From: Cytobacillus depressus
Lineage (GTDB): Bacteria; Bacillota; Bacilli; Bacillales; Cytobacillaceae
DNA length: 64,000 nucleotides
Reading direction: 5' to 3'
Assembly: GCF_008923245.1 (NCBI RefSeq)
Contig: NZ_WBOS01000016.1
Location: forward strand, 1 to 64,000
Part shown: positions 35,919 to 45,332 of the stretch, one piece after another
Layout: each line of letters opens with the position of its first letter
How positions within the stretch are numbered: the stretch's first letter is position 1
The notes under the pieces: generated by a model
Seen by the model: only the letters and a program-made list of their open reading frames with translations
Database searches by the model: none
Told to the model about the DNA's origin: nothing
Made by a program: the position numbers and the translations under genes

Positions 35919-35974
35919 TTCCTTTCAAGAGCTCCTTTATAAAAAATACATTTCATAACTAGTTACATAGTATG

Positions 35975-36003
35975 GACGTTCTAGCCTAATAAAAAAGTTT
36001 TCA
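35975..36003 (-). promoter_or_regulatory. Candidate autoregulatory ECF promoter of sigV
   Basis: On the minus strand TGAAAAC (35997-36003) and CGTC (35975-35978) are separated by 18 bases, about 60 bases before the sigV start. The spacer is slightly longer than usual for ECF promoters. Confidence 0.5.
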
Positions 36004-36080
36004 TAAAAAGAAAAAACAATTCTTTACAATGAAGCCGAAACCATCCTTCTAAACGTGCATCGAAATGGACTTTTTCCCAT

Positions 36081-36100
36081 TTAATCAAACGTTTGATTGA
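36081..36100. promoter_or_regulatory. AATCAAACGTTTGATT palindrome, solitary copy
   Basis: Perfect palindrome between sigV and the AraC-type gene, identical to those at 30613, 37770, 37861, 38651, 38742 and 38779. Confidence 0.6.
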
Positions 36101-36117
36101 TTTTACTTGAATACAAA

Positions 36118-36148
36118 AAAGGGAGCCCACTATTATTGGACCCCCTTT
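36118..36148 (-). terminator. Terminator after the AraC-type gene
   Basis: AAAGGGGGTCC pairs with GGGCTCCCTTT, followed by T residues on the minus strand. Confidence 0.82.
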
Positions 36149-36150
36149 AC

Positions 36151-37638
36151 TTAATTATTACTATAACCGCTCCGATAAGCGGAAGGTGTACAAGACTCAA
36201 GCTGTTTGAATTTCGCATTAAAATACGTTTGATGTGTATATCCTGTTAATCTTGCCACTTCTTCTAATGATAAATCTGTCTCTTGGAGGAGGCGTTTTGC
36301 CTCCTGTACTCTTACTTGGTGTAGCAAGTCACGGAAAGATACTCCTGATTCTTTAGCAAATCGCCGACTTAGCGTACTTTTATTTATTCTAAGTGCCTCA
36401 GCGCATGCAGCTAAGTTCCACCCCGCATCCCAATAATTCGATTCAATTAATTCTCTGACTTTTTCAACGAGTGAACGAGGACCTTCCTGTAAAAGCTGAT
36501 CTTTAACTTGATGAAGCAGTCGGCCTGTAAATGCAAGAAGCTCCTGCACAATTTGATAAATAACCGGTTTATGAATAATTTGTTGGAAAACTTCATGATA
36601 GTCAGCTTCCAAAGATTCACTCTGAAGATTGTAAGATTTCATATGTCTGCGAATTTGGGCAAGCACACTTGTAAGTCGAATCCGGACCATTTCAGGATCT
36701 GGGTATGGCTGCTCATACGTCAGAAATTCATGCTCCACCCACTCTTTAATTGCATTTGTATTTTGCTTCTCAAGCATTTCAATCCATTGACGCTGCTCAA
36801 GTGGTGTCAGGAAAGGGTCCATCTCTCGCGAAAGTATTTGATCATTCTCAGCTAAAATAATATCGTACCCTTCGAAAAAAATCCGCTTCGTCAATTGTTG
36901 GATTTGCTGATATTTTTGCTTTAACGAGTGTTCTGATGAACTAATACTAATTACAATGGCTAGAGGCTCATCCATCTGCACCTTCCATCTCGTTAGAAAT
37001 GAATGAAGGACCTCCTGTAATGTTTCAATTTTTTCTGTTTCCTGCACGCATAGGATAAAATCCGATAAGGCAAACAGTGTATTTTTATCCGGAAAGGGGT
37101 ATCGCTGTAATGCATCGTATACAAGATGAAGCAAACTTGAGTTTGGCGTCAAAAATGCCACCATTGTAATCGGATAGTCAGTTTTTTGATTGCCAATAAA
37201 AAGGTCTGGATATTCGATCTGATTGTTTTCTGTATTAAAGCTTTGATTCGAGAAGAAAGGTTTTTCATTTCGAGCCAGAAAGCGAAGCTGCTGAACATGC
37301 TTCACTAAATCGTCTGCCGAAAATGGCCTAAACAAAACATCCTCTGCTCGAAATCTTAGCGCACGGTAGGCTGTTTGAAATATTCGTTCAGAAGAAATCC
37401 CCAGCCAGCGGATTTTATGCCTCTGCAGCATTTCACAAATTCGCTCACTTTCCTTCCCCCACCTATCCATATCAATAATAACTAGATTCGGCCTCAGCTT
37501 TTGTACCGACTGAAAAAGCGTCTCCATAGAATCACACTGACTTAATCGTATGCCTGTCAAATGTGATTCTATGATCCACCGAATTCCCTGTGCCTCTAGC
37601 GTATCCTTTGCTAGGACATGTATATCCACAGAATCCAC
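36151..37638 (-). CDS. AraC-family regulator with receiver-like N-terminus
   Basis: A 495-residue regulator. Residues 1-115 look like a degenerate response-regulator receiver (LVIIDMDRW near the usual phospho-aspartate and FRPFSADDL near the conserved lysine region). The middle is unassigned, and residues about 395-490 are an AraC-type double helix-turn-helix (LRINKSTLSRRFAKESGVSF and LEEVARLTGYTHQTYFNAKFKQ). No partner kinase gene is adjacent. The acidic pocket is incomplete, so phosphorylation is uncertain. Palindrome clusters sit directly upstream at 37770-37920 and may be its own control region or another regulator's. Confidence 0.8.
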   Translation of the reverse strand: MDSVDIHVLAKDTLEAQGIRWIIESHLTGIRLSQCDSMETLFQSVQKLRPNLVIIDMDRWGKESERICEMLQRHKIRWLGISSERIFQTAYRALRFRAEDVLFRPFSADDLVKHVQQLRFLARNEKPFFSNQSFNTENNQIEYPDLFIGNQKTDYPITMVAFLTPNSSLLHLVYDALQRYPFPDKNTLFALSDFILCVQETEKIETLQEVLHSFLTRWKVQMDEPLAIVISISSSEHSLKQKYQQIQQLTKRIFFEGYDIILAENDQILSREMDPFLTPLEQRQWIEMLEKQNTNAIKEWVEHEFLTYEQPYPDPEMVRIRLTSVLAQIRRHMKSYNLQSESLEADYHEVFQQIIHKPVIYQIVQELLAFTGRLLHQVKDQLLQEGPRSLVEKVRELIESNYWDAGWNLAACAEALRINKSTLSRRFAKESGVSFRDLLHQVRVQEAKRLLQETDLSLEEVARLTGYTHQTYFNAKFKQLESCTPSAYRSGYSNN

Positions 37639-37769
37639 CTCTTAAAACAGAAAAGATTTTATTAATATAACATTCTCCTAAAAGCAAACAATTCCTTTTA
37701 ATATCAATCTAATTCAGAAAAAAATTATTCAAAATGAGGTTATAAAGCTGGGGAACAACAGTCAATTTA

Positions 37770-37940
37770 TTAATCAAACGTTTGATTAAACCTCCTCATT
37801 CCTGCTGTTAAAAAATCGTTTGGTTAATCTTGAATTTCTTGGAGCTGTAGGTACGGAGCATTAATCAAACGTTTGATTGAATTGGAAAAACCACCCAACT
37901 AATCAAACGATTGATTGATTTTTTACAGATTGGGCATTTG
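37770..37940. repeat. Palindrome cluster, direct-repeat block 1
   Basis: About 171 bp that match 38651-38821 at a constant offset of 881 bases. Contains perfect AATCAAACGTTTGATT palindromes at 37770 and 37861, a variant at 37901 and a degenerate one at 37814, plus the shared text CTGTAGGTACGGAGCATTAA (CCGTAGG in block 2). It fills the gap between the AraC-type and phosphatase genes. Confidence 0.9.
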
Positions 37941-38008
37941 TTATTTTAGGAAACTATAAACGGACGGGTTTATTAGAGATCTTCCCTTCTTTTTCCACGA
38001 AAAATAAA

Positions 38009-38575
38009 TCATTCCCCTTCTCTATTCCACAGCCGAGTCACTTCTATCAGCCTAAAATGATCAAAGGATAATTTATAAATATCCGGCATGTCCAGTTCTC
38101 GCCAGAATTCAAATCCGTATCTTTCGTTAAAATAATTCATGATTAAAACCATTATGTTTCCGTGAGTGCCTATCACAATATTTTTTCCTTTATGCTTTTC
38201 TAAAACCTGCAATGTTGCCTGAACACCTCTAACTTGGGCTGATTTATTCGATTCTCCTCCTACCCAAGAAAAAGAGTCATCCTCCCATACTTTTGCAATT
38301 GCCGCATGAAAATCATCGGCAGGTTTTTCAGATAGTTTCCGTTCTTTGAAGTCGTCTTCAATTATTACCTCTTTACCTAGCAATCCTGCAACACCTTCAA
38401 CAGTTTGAATGGCCCTTCTGTACGGGCTTGAAATAACATAATCAATTTTTTCATATTTAAGTATTTCTGTAATTTTCCTAGCATCAAGAAATCCTTGCTC
38501 TGATAACGGCCTTTGCAATTCATCTCGTGTATAAACTGAATGGGCATGGCGAACAAAAAATAAATGAGCCAGCAA
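38009..38575 (-). CDS. Histidine phosphatase family protein
   Basis: A 188-residue phosphoglycerate-mutase-like phosphatase. The catalytic RHG-type motif appears as FVRHAHS (residues 7-13). Further features are SSPYRRAIQT near residue 49, a glutamate in ERKLSE and the second histidine in IGTHGNI near 137. Such enzymes act on phosphosugars, phosphoserine or other small phosphates; the substrate is unknown. TTG at 38575 is used behind CGGAGGG. The gene is flanked by a 171-bp direct repeat on both sides, which makes it look like a discrete cassette. Confidence 0.85.
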   Translation of the reverse strand: MLAHLFFVRHAHSVYTRDELQRPLSEQGFLDARKITEILKYEKIDYVISSPYRRAIQTVEGVAGLLGKEVIIEDDFKERKLSEKPADDFHAAIAKVWEDDSFSWVGGESNKSAQVRGVQATLQVLEKHKGKNIVIGTHGNIMVLIMNYFNERYGFEFWRELDMPDIYKLSFDHFRLIEVTRLWNREGE

Positions 38576-38650
38576 TTTAGGACCCTCCGTTTTATCAATA
38601 AATATTATTCAAAACTATATTAACTTCTCAATCTTCAACAAATATTTTTA

Positions 38651-38821
38651 TTAATCAAACGTTTGATTGAAAGTCCTCTTTCTTGCTGTTAAACAATCGT
38701 TTGATTAACTTCGAATTGCTTGGGGCCGTAGGTACGGAGCATTAATCAAACGTTTGATTAAATTTGAAAAATCAATTGTTAATCAAACGTTTGATTGATT
38801 TTTAATCGATTTGGCATTTAT
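38651..38821. repeat. Palindrome cluster, direct-repeat block 2
   Basis: Second copy of the 171-bp block. Perfect AATCAAACGTTTGATT palindromes start at 38651, 38742 and 38779, and a half-type AATCGTTTGATTAA lies at 38695. It sits upstream of the phosphatase gene and may act as its operator array. Confidence 0.9.
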
Positions 38822-38834
38822 TATTCTGGTAAAG

Positions 38835-39086
38835 TTATTCACTATTGATTTTTTCCTGCCAGTCCTTCTCCATTCTATCCCACCCGTACATCCCAAATAA
38901 TAATGCTAATAAGATACATACAATCCAAACGAGTAAAAGTTCAGTAAAATCAAATGTGATTCGAAATGAGTTAAGAAGAAGTTTAATTATATAGTAGTCA
39001 ATAACGAATGGAATCGAAATAACCATGCCAAACCCAAGAATAAATCGCCTTTTCCCTTGCTTTCTCATTTGCCCCCACGTTTCCAC
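38835..39086 (-). CDS. Small membrane protein, 83 aa
   Basis: A short protein with two probable membrane helices (about 14-38 and 45-68), a basic N-terminus (RKQGKRR) and an acidic/basic C-terminal tail. I do not recognise it. The ATG lies behind a plausible GGAGGAG site. It lies upstream of repeat block 2, in the same direction as the phosphatase gene. It could be a small membrane modulator, but nothing in the context defines a role. Confidence 0.6.
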   Translation of the reverse strand: METWGQMRKQGKRRFILGFGMVISIPFVIDYYIIKLLLNSFRITFDFTELLLVWIVCILLALLFGMYGWDRMEKDWQEKINSE

Positions 39087-39231
39087 AGTGATTATCTCCT
39101 CCTACATGCAAATAAAGTAAATTCATACTATTATATGTTTCTAATTAACTATGCAATGAACCAAGAATTAATATCCAATTAGCACGCATATACATGTAGA
39201 GGTTAAAAATATCCATGCTGAGGTGAGTGAC

Positions 39232-39570
39232 TTGAATAGAGTGGGAAAGGATGATTTTAAACCGGGTTTTGTGCCTCATCATAATCATGGGTCTGTTGAT
39301 TATACTTCTGTAAGTGGCGGACATGTCCATCAGTGTTTGGATGTTACTTCTCCTCCTATCCAAACTCAGGACGGAAACCATATTCATTACACGGAAGGAT
39401 ATGTGCTTTTTGAAGATGGGCATAATCACCATTACATAGCGTATTCAGGCCCTGCCATCCAAGTTGGAGATGGTATGCATGTACATTATTATGATTTCTA
39501 TACGAGTGAAAACGATGGGCATCGACATCGGGTAAAAGGAGTTGACCATCCAGCGCCTGGCAGTAAATAA
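39232..39570 (+). CDS. YmaF-family histidine-rich protein
   Basis: A 112-residue (115 if GTG 39223 is used) protein full of paired histidines: HHNHG, GGHVHQ, GNHIHY, GHNHHY, GMHVHYY and GHRHR, spaced about 15-25 residues apart. This is the pattern of the YmaF family, small Bacillus proteins of unknown function that may bind metals. I prefer TTG 39232 because AGGTGA lies five bases upstream. GTG 39223 overlaps that site. It is convergent with the chemoreceptor gene, with a terminator and a short 52-bp-type array between. Confidence 0.78.
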   Translation: MNRVGKDDFKPGFVPHHNHGSVDYTSVSGGHVHQCLDVTSPPIQTQDGNHIHYTEGYVLFEDGHNHHYIAYSGPAIQVGDGMHVHYYDFYTSENDGHRHRVKGVDHPAPGSK

Positions 39571-39579
39571 TCAAATGAC

Positions 39580-39627
39580 AATGCCCGAATTTTGGTCACT
39601 TTCTATGACCTTAATGCGGGCATTTTT
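39580..39627. terminator. Terminator after the YmaF gene
   Basis: AATGCCCG pairs with GCGGGCATT, with an inner GGTCA/TGACC stem, followed by T residues. Confidence 0.85.
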
Positions 39628-39649
39628 ACGGTTTATATATTTTCAATAA

Positions 39650-39738
39650 AGGACATTTTAAGCGGGAAAAGTCCAAAAGCCGCCGTTATAATGACGATAA
39701 CGGACATTGCAAGCAAAAAAAGCCCAAAAGTGTCCATT
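39650..39738. repeat. Short 52-bp-type array G, two degenerate copies
   Basis: AGGACATTTTAAGCGGG at 39650 and CGGACATTGCAAGC at 39701 are 51 bases apart, with GTCC/CCGT and GTGTCC closing arms and the linker CGTTATAATGACGATAA. It is clearly related to arrays B and D. Confidence 0.75.
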
Positions 39739-39753
39739 TAAATGGTATCGCAA

Positions 39754-41466
39754 TTAAACTTTAAATTCCCCGATCAACGATTTTAATTCTTCTGCTACTT
39801 TCGATAAAGCCATGGAGGAAGCTGCGATTTCTTCCATCGATGCTAACTGTTCTTCCGTGGCTGATGAGACTTCAACAGTACCTGTGACGGCTGCAGCAGC
39901 TACTTCGTTGACGATATTAATGGCGTCTAGAATTTGTTCTGAGCTTGCAGCCATCTGCTGGACGGCCGAAGAAACATCAAGGATTTCAGTAGCCACCTCT
40001 TTTACAGAGCTTTGAATCTCCTCGAATGATTCGCCCGCTGTGTTTACGATTCCGATTCCTTCATTTACTTCTTCATAGGCCTGTTCCATGGAAAAAATAG
40101 CTGATTGTGTTTCACTCTGAATAGAGGTGATGAGTGCCGCAATTTTTTGGGCAGATCCTGCAGATTGTTCAGCTAGTTTTCGAACCTCAGCAGCAACAAC
40201 AGCAAATCCCCTTCCATGCTCCCCCGCTCGTGCCGCTTCAATTGCAGCATTCAAAGCAAGAAGATTAGTCTGGGCGGAAATATCGGTAATAACCTTTATG
40301 ATGGAGCCAATTTCTTTTGAACGCTCACCCAACCCCCTAATCGTATCTCCTAATAAAGAGACTGTTTGATTAATAGAGTTCATTTGATGAATTACATTTG
40401 AAATCGTTTCATTTCCTTCTAATGCTTTTTCCGAAGTTACCAGCGCTTTATCTGAAGCGCTATGGGCATTCTGAGCAATGTGACGAACACTTGCGGACAT
40501 TTCGTTAATAACTTTCTTCGTTCCGCCTACACTTTGCACTTGTTGATCTGTTCCAGCGGCCAATTCTTGAATGGTACTCGCAATATGCTCCGTTGCTTTA
40601 TTCGTCATTTCTGTACTTGCCGTTAATTGCTCAGCAGCAGAGGCTACATGCTCTGACGTTTGTGTAACCTGTTGAATGAGCCCTTGAATACCGTTCACCA
40701 TACTATTAAAGGATTCGGATAATAATCCGAGTTCATCTTTGGATTGAACACTTCCTCTAATCGTAAAATCGCCTTTCTCCGCCTTTGCCATAAGACTCTG
40801 AATTTCCTTCATAGGACTCGTTATCAGCTTTATAATGACTAACCCCATGCCAGTAAAAAAGACGGCAGCTAGTAAGGAAACAAACAGCATGATCATGGTA
40901 GCCTGATTCTTTTTATCAGCATTTGCTTTATTCAGATTTTCTGATGCCTTAATGTTACTGTCACTGATCACATCCGAATAACCGCTTACTGCTACTTTTA
41001 CACTATTCAGCTTTGTTGAATATAAAGAATATGCTTCATCAGATTTACCAGCTAAAGCCAAGTCTACTATCGTTTGAAGCTCCTTTTCATAGGCGTGTAG
41101 ATGCTCCTGCAAGTGATTAAAATTTTGTTTTGAAGCTGCATCTAGGCCCGTCGCTTCGTATTCATTCATTAGCTGATTATTTTGGTCAAATCTCTCATTA
41201 ATTTTTGTTTCTAGATCAACTTGCTTAGCCCGATCGTTTGTAATCATCAATTCAAGGACAAATGAATCCAGCGCGCGATTATTATTTCGAATGAGATTAA
41301 TATTTTTTATTGGAATTAATCGATCCGTATACATTTCTTTTGTATTGGCTGACATTTGGCTCATATATATATAACCTATTGCACTTATACTAATAAGAAA
41401 AATAATGGCTGTGCTAACTAAAACAAATAATTTATTTTTTATTTTAAAGTTTTTAATTAACTTCAC
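39754..41466 (-). CDS. Methyl-accepting chemotaxis protein
   Basis: A 570-residue chemoreceptor. It has a first membrane helix (about 12-32), an extracellular four-helix-bundle sensing domain (about 35-185) and a second helix (about 190-212). These are followed by a HAMP domain (about 213-265) and a long coiled-coil signalling domain. The conserved hairpin tip reads [31 protein letters not shown] split over about 395-425. It signals to CheA/CheW. The ligand is not apparent. No chemotaxis kinase genes are adjacent. Single gene with ribosome site before ATG 41466. Confidence 0.93.
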   Translation of the reverse strand: MKLIKNFKIKNKLFVLVSTAIIFLISISAIGYIYMSQMSANTKEMYTDRLIPIKNINLIRNNNRALDSFVLELMITNDRAKQVDLETKINERFDQNNQLMNEYEATGLDAASKQNFNHLQEHLHAYEKELQTIVDLALAGKSDEAYSLYSTKLNSVKVAVSGYSDVISDSNIKASENLNKANADKKNQATMIMLFVSLLAAVFFTGMGLVIIKLITSPMKEIQSLMAKAEKGDFTIRGSVQSKDELGLLSESFNSMVNGIQGLIQQVTQTSEHVASAAEQLTASTEMTNKATEHIASTIQELAAGTDQQVQSVGGTKKVINEMSASVRHIAQNAHSASDKALVTSEKALEGNETISNVIHQMNSINQTVSLLGDTIRGLGERSKEIGSIIKVITDISAQTNLLALNAAIEAARAGEHGRGFAVVAAEVRKLAEQSAGSAQKIAALITSIQSETQSAIFSMEQAYEEVNEGIGIVNTAGESFEEIQSSVKEVATEILDVSSAVQQMAASSEQILDAINIVNEVAAAAVTGTVEVSSATEEQLASMEEIAASSMALSKVAEELKSLIGEFKV

Positions 41467-41594
41467 ATCTATCCCCCTCCCCTAAATTCTCTTTAGTTAG
41501 TAGAATCGACCTAATAATAGGAATAGTTCGACAAAACTTGAGGTAATTCCTTCTTTTAGGCCAAATGTTTTATTCTCGCTTTTTTAAACAAATG

Positions 41595-41641
41595 CCAAAA
41601 AGACCGAACTCAGGATGCTTTCCACTCCTAAAGTTCGGTCT
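41595..41641 (-). terminator. Terminator after the M20 amidohydrolase gene
   Basis: AGACCGAACT pairs with AGTTCGGTCT, with additional pairing inside and a T run on the minus strand. Confidence 0.88.
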
Positions 41642-41650
41642 AACGATTAG

Positions 41651-42838
41651 CTAATCTATGCCAAAATAACCACAAACAACTTGTCCAACTGATTTTGCTG
41701 CAACGAGAAGGGCATCTTCATCGATGTCAAATTTCGGATGGTGATTGAAAAACGCTTTTTCTACTCCTTTTGGTTTACAGCCAATGTAGAAGAAGCAGCC
41801 AGGGATTTTTTCTGCGTAGTATGAAAAGTCTTCAGAACCAGAAAACATAGGGAATTCAATGACTTGCTTAATATCCTGGTCATTCATGCTTTTAAGACTC
41901 GCAACGACATCTTCTGTAATTTTGGGATCATTGTATAGAGGCGGATAATCCGCTGTATATGTAAGATCACATTCAACACCAAACATAGCCTCAATTCCAT
42001 TAGCAATACGGTGAATTTCTTTGTCAATTAACTCTTGAGTTTCAACGGTCATATAGCGTACATCACCTTCAAGCTCGACACTGTCTTTGATGACATTGAA
42101 GGAGCCTTTTCCATCGAAAGAACCAATGGTAACAACACCAACATCAAAAGGATTTAAGCGGCGGCTAATAACAGTTTGAACAGCTGTGACAAAATGGGAT
42201 GCAGCTACAATCGCATCGTTTGCCGATTGTGGTGTAGATCCATGACCGCCTACTCCTTGAATCACTAGCTTGAAATATGTTCTTCCAGCCATCGAATAGC
42301 CGCTTCGATATCCTATATCACCTGTAGGGTTCGTCGGAAATAAGTGGATTCCAAAAACAGCATGTAAGTCATCAAGTGCACCAGATTCAACAATGCTTTT
42401 TGCTCCGCCTGGTGGAGTTTCTTCCGCATGCTGATGAATAATTTTAATTGTGCCTGTAATTTGGTCTTTTAATTGGATGAGACAATCTGCAAGAATTAAT
42501 AAATAGGCAGTATGCCCATCATGACCGCATGCATGCATAACACCTTCATTTTTGGATTTAAATGGGACATCAGTCTCTTCAACAATTGGAAGTGCATCAA
42601 AGTCTGCTCGAAGGCCTATAGTTTTTCCTGGCTTTCCACCTTTAATCGTTACAATAATCCCGTACCCGTTTCCTACATTTGTTTGAACCTCAACGTCTTT
42701 TCCTTTGTAAAAATCCATAATATATTGAGCGGTTTTTTCTTCTTTAAAGGATAACTCCGGGTTTTCGTGTAAATAACGGCGAATTTGGATCATTTCATCT
42801 TTTCGAGCTTCTAACATTCCCATTAGCTCTTTTCTCAT
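41651..42838 (-). CDS. M20D-family amidohydrolase
   Basis: A dinuclear metal amidohydrolase (hippurate hydrolase, N-acetyl amino acid or indole-acetyl-amino acid hydrolase type) of 395 aa. Metal motifs HACGHDGH near residue 98 and HQHAEETPPGG near 132 are present, then H in GIHLFPTNP and the lid-dimerisation region VGGHGSTPQSANDAI. The start is ATG 42838, since the upstream ATG 42856 lies within the G-rich ribosome site itself. It is not linked to other metabolic genes, so the substrate remains open. Confidence 0.9.
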   Translation of the reverse strand: MRKELMGMLEARKDEMIQIRRYLHENPELSFKEEKTAQYIMDFYKGKDVEVQTNVGNGYGIIVTIKGGKPGKTIGLRADFDALPIVEETDVPFKSKNEGVMHACGHDGHTAYLLILADCLIQLKDQITGTIKIIHQHAEETPPGGAKSIVESGALDDLHAVFGIHLFPTNPTGDIGYRSGYSMAGRTYFKLVIQGVGGHGSTPQSANDAIVAASHFVTAVQTVISRRLNPFDVGVVTIGSFDGKGSFNVIKDSVELEGDVRYMTVETQELIDKEIHRIANGIEAMFGVECDLTYTADYPPLYNDPKITEDVVASLKSMNDQDIKQVIEFPMFSGSEDFSYYAEKIPGCFFYIGCKPKGVEKAFFNHHPKFDIDEDALLVAAKSVGQVVCGYFGID

Positions 42839-42961
42839 CACTATTGCCCCCCTCATTTAACATACCAGTTTCGATAATAATAATATTTAAAAAATATAGC
42901 CTTCATCTATAATATTTACAAATCTTATTCAAATATCTTTAGGAATAAGTGGATATTAAAA

Positions 42962-42996
42962 AAAGTCATTGATGCGTTAAATGCATCAATGACTTT
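42962..42996. terminator. Terminator after the M23 hydrolase gene
   Basis: AAAGTCATTGATGC pairs with GCATCAATGACTTT around seven bases. Confidence 0.9.
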
Positions 42997-43013
42997 AAAT
43001 AATACTTTTACTA

Positions 43014-44309
43014 TTAATATGAAACATATTTAAGCGGATTTACCGAGTTTGTACGGCCACCGTTCCAAGGGCCATGATGGATTTCAAAGTGAAGATGCGG
43101 GCCAGTAGAATGACCTGTGCTGCCCATATAGCCTAATAATTGGCCCTTCGCAACGCTTTGTCCGTTTGAGACACTAAGGCTTTCCATATGGCCATATACA
43201 GTTGTCATGACTTGTCCATCGATCACATGAGTAATCATGACGACATTTCCATAGCTTCGATCGTAGTTGGCACGAATGACTGTACCTGCAGCTGACGCAA
43301 CGATTGGCACCGATCCCGTCCGGCCGCCTTTACCAATGTCTATACCTGAATGGAATGTCCCCCAGCGTTGTCCAAAGTGTGAGGTCAGTCTGCCTGTTGT
43401 CGGGTTCATGAAAACACCATTTGAAATCGTTGGCATTGGTCCGACTGAGCCTGTTGCATTTGCATTTGCTTTGGTAGCAGCATTTGCAGCTGCTTGCCTT
43501 TTCCGCTGTTCTTCCAGTTCCCGTTGTCTTTTATTCCATGCCTCAATCTCTTTTTTAATCGCTTTTTCTTGGGCTGCAAGAATAGCATCTTGATCCTCAA
43601 GCTCGTGAAGCATTTCGTGCATTTCTTCTTCTTGTTTATTTAACTTGGCAAGAAGATTATTCTTTTCTGCCATTTGGCTGTCATACTTTTTCTTCATTTC
43701 TTCAAGCTGGGCCTTTTTTTGATTTAACCCATCTAATTGCTTTTGCATGATGGCTTCTTTTTCATCAAGGGCGGCTTTATCCTCTTGATGAGCTGTAAGT
43801 AAATCTTTATCAGCCTGCATAAAGGTTGTAACGGCACTTACACGATTAATAAAGTCACCGAAGCTTTGCGCACCTAGAAGAACATCTATATAGCTGATGA
43901 CACCGCCATTTTCTTGAATCGAGCGGACACGCTCCTTCAGTAGTTCGTCACGCTTTTGAATTTGGTCTTTTAATACCGCAATTTCAGCTTGGAGTCTCTC
44001 TATTTCTTCTTTCGTCTCAGCAATTTGGGCTTCTTTTTCCCTTATTTGATTGCTTGTGTCCGCAATGGCAAGGTCTATCTTTTTCATTTCTGCTTTAACC
44101 GTTGCTTGCTCGGCATTAATATCATTCACTTTATTCTGTGTTTGATTTATATCAGATTGTACGTTTGAACGCTTATTCTGAACATCTTTCTTTTTATCCT
44201 CAAGCTGATTATTGACCCCGGCAGCTTGTACTGTAGTAGAAATTGGGGAAAATAAACTTCCAAAGCCTATAATGATTCCAATTCCTAGAATGAGAAATTT
44301 CCGTTTCAC
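43014..44309 (-). CDS. Secreted M23-family cell-wall endopeptidase with coiled coil
   Basis: An EnvC/CwlO-like hydrolase of 431 aa. The signal peptide (1-29) ends at VQAAG. A long coiled coil covers about 35-270 with heptads of E, K and L, and an alanine/asparagine-rich linker follows. The LytM/M23 domain (about 300-430) shows zinc ligands in HSGIDIGKGG and the active-site HLHFEIH. M23 enzymes cut peptide cross-bridges in peptidoglycan, and in this architecture the coiled coil usually mediates control by an FtsEX-type partner. No ftsEX is adjacent. It is a single gene with a terminator. Confidence 0.92.
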   Translation of the reverse strand: MKRKFLILGIGIIIGFGSLFSPISTTVQAAGVNNQLEDKKKDVQNKRSNVQSDINQTQNKVNDINAEQATVKAEMKKIDLAIADTSNQIREKEAQIAETKEEIERLQAEIAVLKDQIQKRDELLKERVRSIQENGGVISYIDVLLGAQSFGDFINRVSAVTTFMQADKDLLTAHQEDKAALDEKEAIMQKQLDGLNQKKAQLEEMKKKYDSQMAEKNNLLAKLNKQEEEMHEMLHELEDQDAILAAQEKAIKKEIEAWNKRQRELEEQRKRQAAANAATKANANATGSVGPMPTISNGVFMNPTTGRLTSHFGQRWGTFHSGIDIGKGGRTGSVPIVASAAGTVIRANYDRSYGNVVMITHVIDGQVMTTVYGHMESLSVSNGQSVAKGQLLGYMGSTGHSTGPHLHFEIHHGPWNGGRTNSVNPLKYVSY

Positions 44310-44641
44310 TTGTACGTTTCTCCCTTCTAAATTGCTTGCATCTTTATTTCTGTCGTCATCGGCATTATGTATATCTAGTAAACTATTGCTCTAGTAAAGC
44401 CACTATCATACTAGATGGCATACTCTTTGTCTAATTATGTATTATATTCACACTGAAAATGAAGAAGTTTGTTGCTTTTTGAAAAGGTAACCGTGGTAAA
44501 ATTTCGCAATATTGGTCAATTTTTGTCCCATAATTGCACATTTTATATTATAGCATTGTCCTATCAAAAGTTAATCCCAAAAATTATTACAAATTTATTT
44601 CAATAGAATGGAGACTCATGTCGAATAATGCTACTATGAGC
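44310..44641. other. AT-rich upstream region of the M23 gene
   Basis: AT-rich with no gene. It should carry the M23 gene promoter. The last part, from about 44617, begins to resemble a degenerate unit of array C (GTCCTTAACCTTGCATG). No other feature is clear. Confidence 0.4.
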
Positions 44642-45240
44642 ATCTGTCCTTAACCTTGCATGTTTTTAAGGACATTAAAATAGAGAAATCGTAATTCTAT
44701 GTCCTTTATCAGTGTGTTAAAGGACATGAATGGGGAGGAATCACGATTCTGTGTCCTTTATCAGTGTTTTAAAGGACATGAATGGGGAGGAATCACGATT
44801 CTGTGCCCTTTATTGGTGTATTAAAGGACATGAATGGGGAGGAATCGTAATTCTATGTCCTTTATCGGTGTGTTAAAGGACATTAAAATAGAGAAATCGT
44901 AATTCTATGTCCTTTATCAGTGTTTTAAAGGACATGAATGGGGAGTAATCGTAATTCTATGTCCTTTATTCGCGTTTTAAAGGACATGAAAGGGGAGAAA
45001 TCGAAATTCTATGTCCTTTATCAGTGTTTTAAAGGACATGAATGGGGGGAAATCGAAATTCTATGTCCTTTATCAGTGTTTTAAAGGACATGAATGTGGA
45101 GGAATCACGATTCTGTGTCCTTTATCAGTGTTTTAAAGGACATGAAAGGGGAGGAATCGTAATTCTATGTCCTTTATCAGTGTTTTAAAGGACATTCAAG
45201 TGGAGTAATCACGATTCTGTGTCCTTTATCGGTGTGTTAA
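44642..45240. repeat. 52-bp tandem array C, eleven copies
   Basis: AGGACAT or AGGACATT starts at 44669, 44721, 44773, 44825, 44877, 44929, 44981, 45033, 45085, 45137 and 45189, always 52 bp apart. Each unit holds AAAGGACA and TGTCCTTT arms 37 bp end to end, an inner GAATC-NN-GATTC palindrome, and a 15-bp linker such as TTATCAGTGTTTTAA. Across the linker, TGTCCTTTA and TAAAGGACA make a tight 9-bp stem with a 9-base loop. Confidence 0.97.
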
Positions 45241-45270
45241 AAGTCAAAAGCATTTAGTTTTACATACAAT

Positions 45271-45299
45271 AAAAAAACCGCCAAGCTAAACTTGGCGGT
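45271..45299 (-). terminator. Terminator after the racemase/small-protein pair
   Basis: ACCGCCAAG pairs with CTTGGCGGT, followed by a T run on the minus strand. Confidence 0.9.
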
Positions 45300-45332
45300 A
45301 ATTGACTATATATCTTATCAAAGCTTGGCTCA

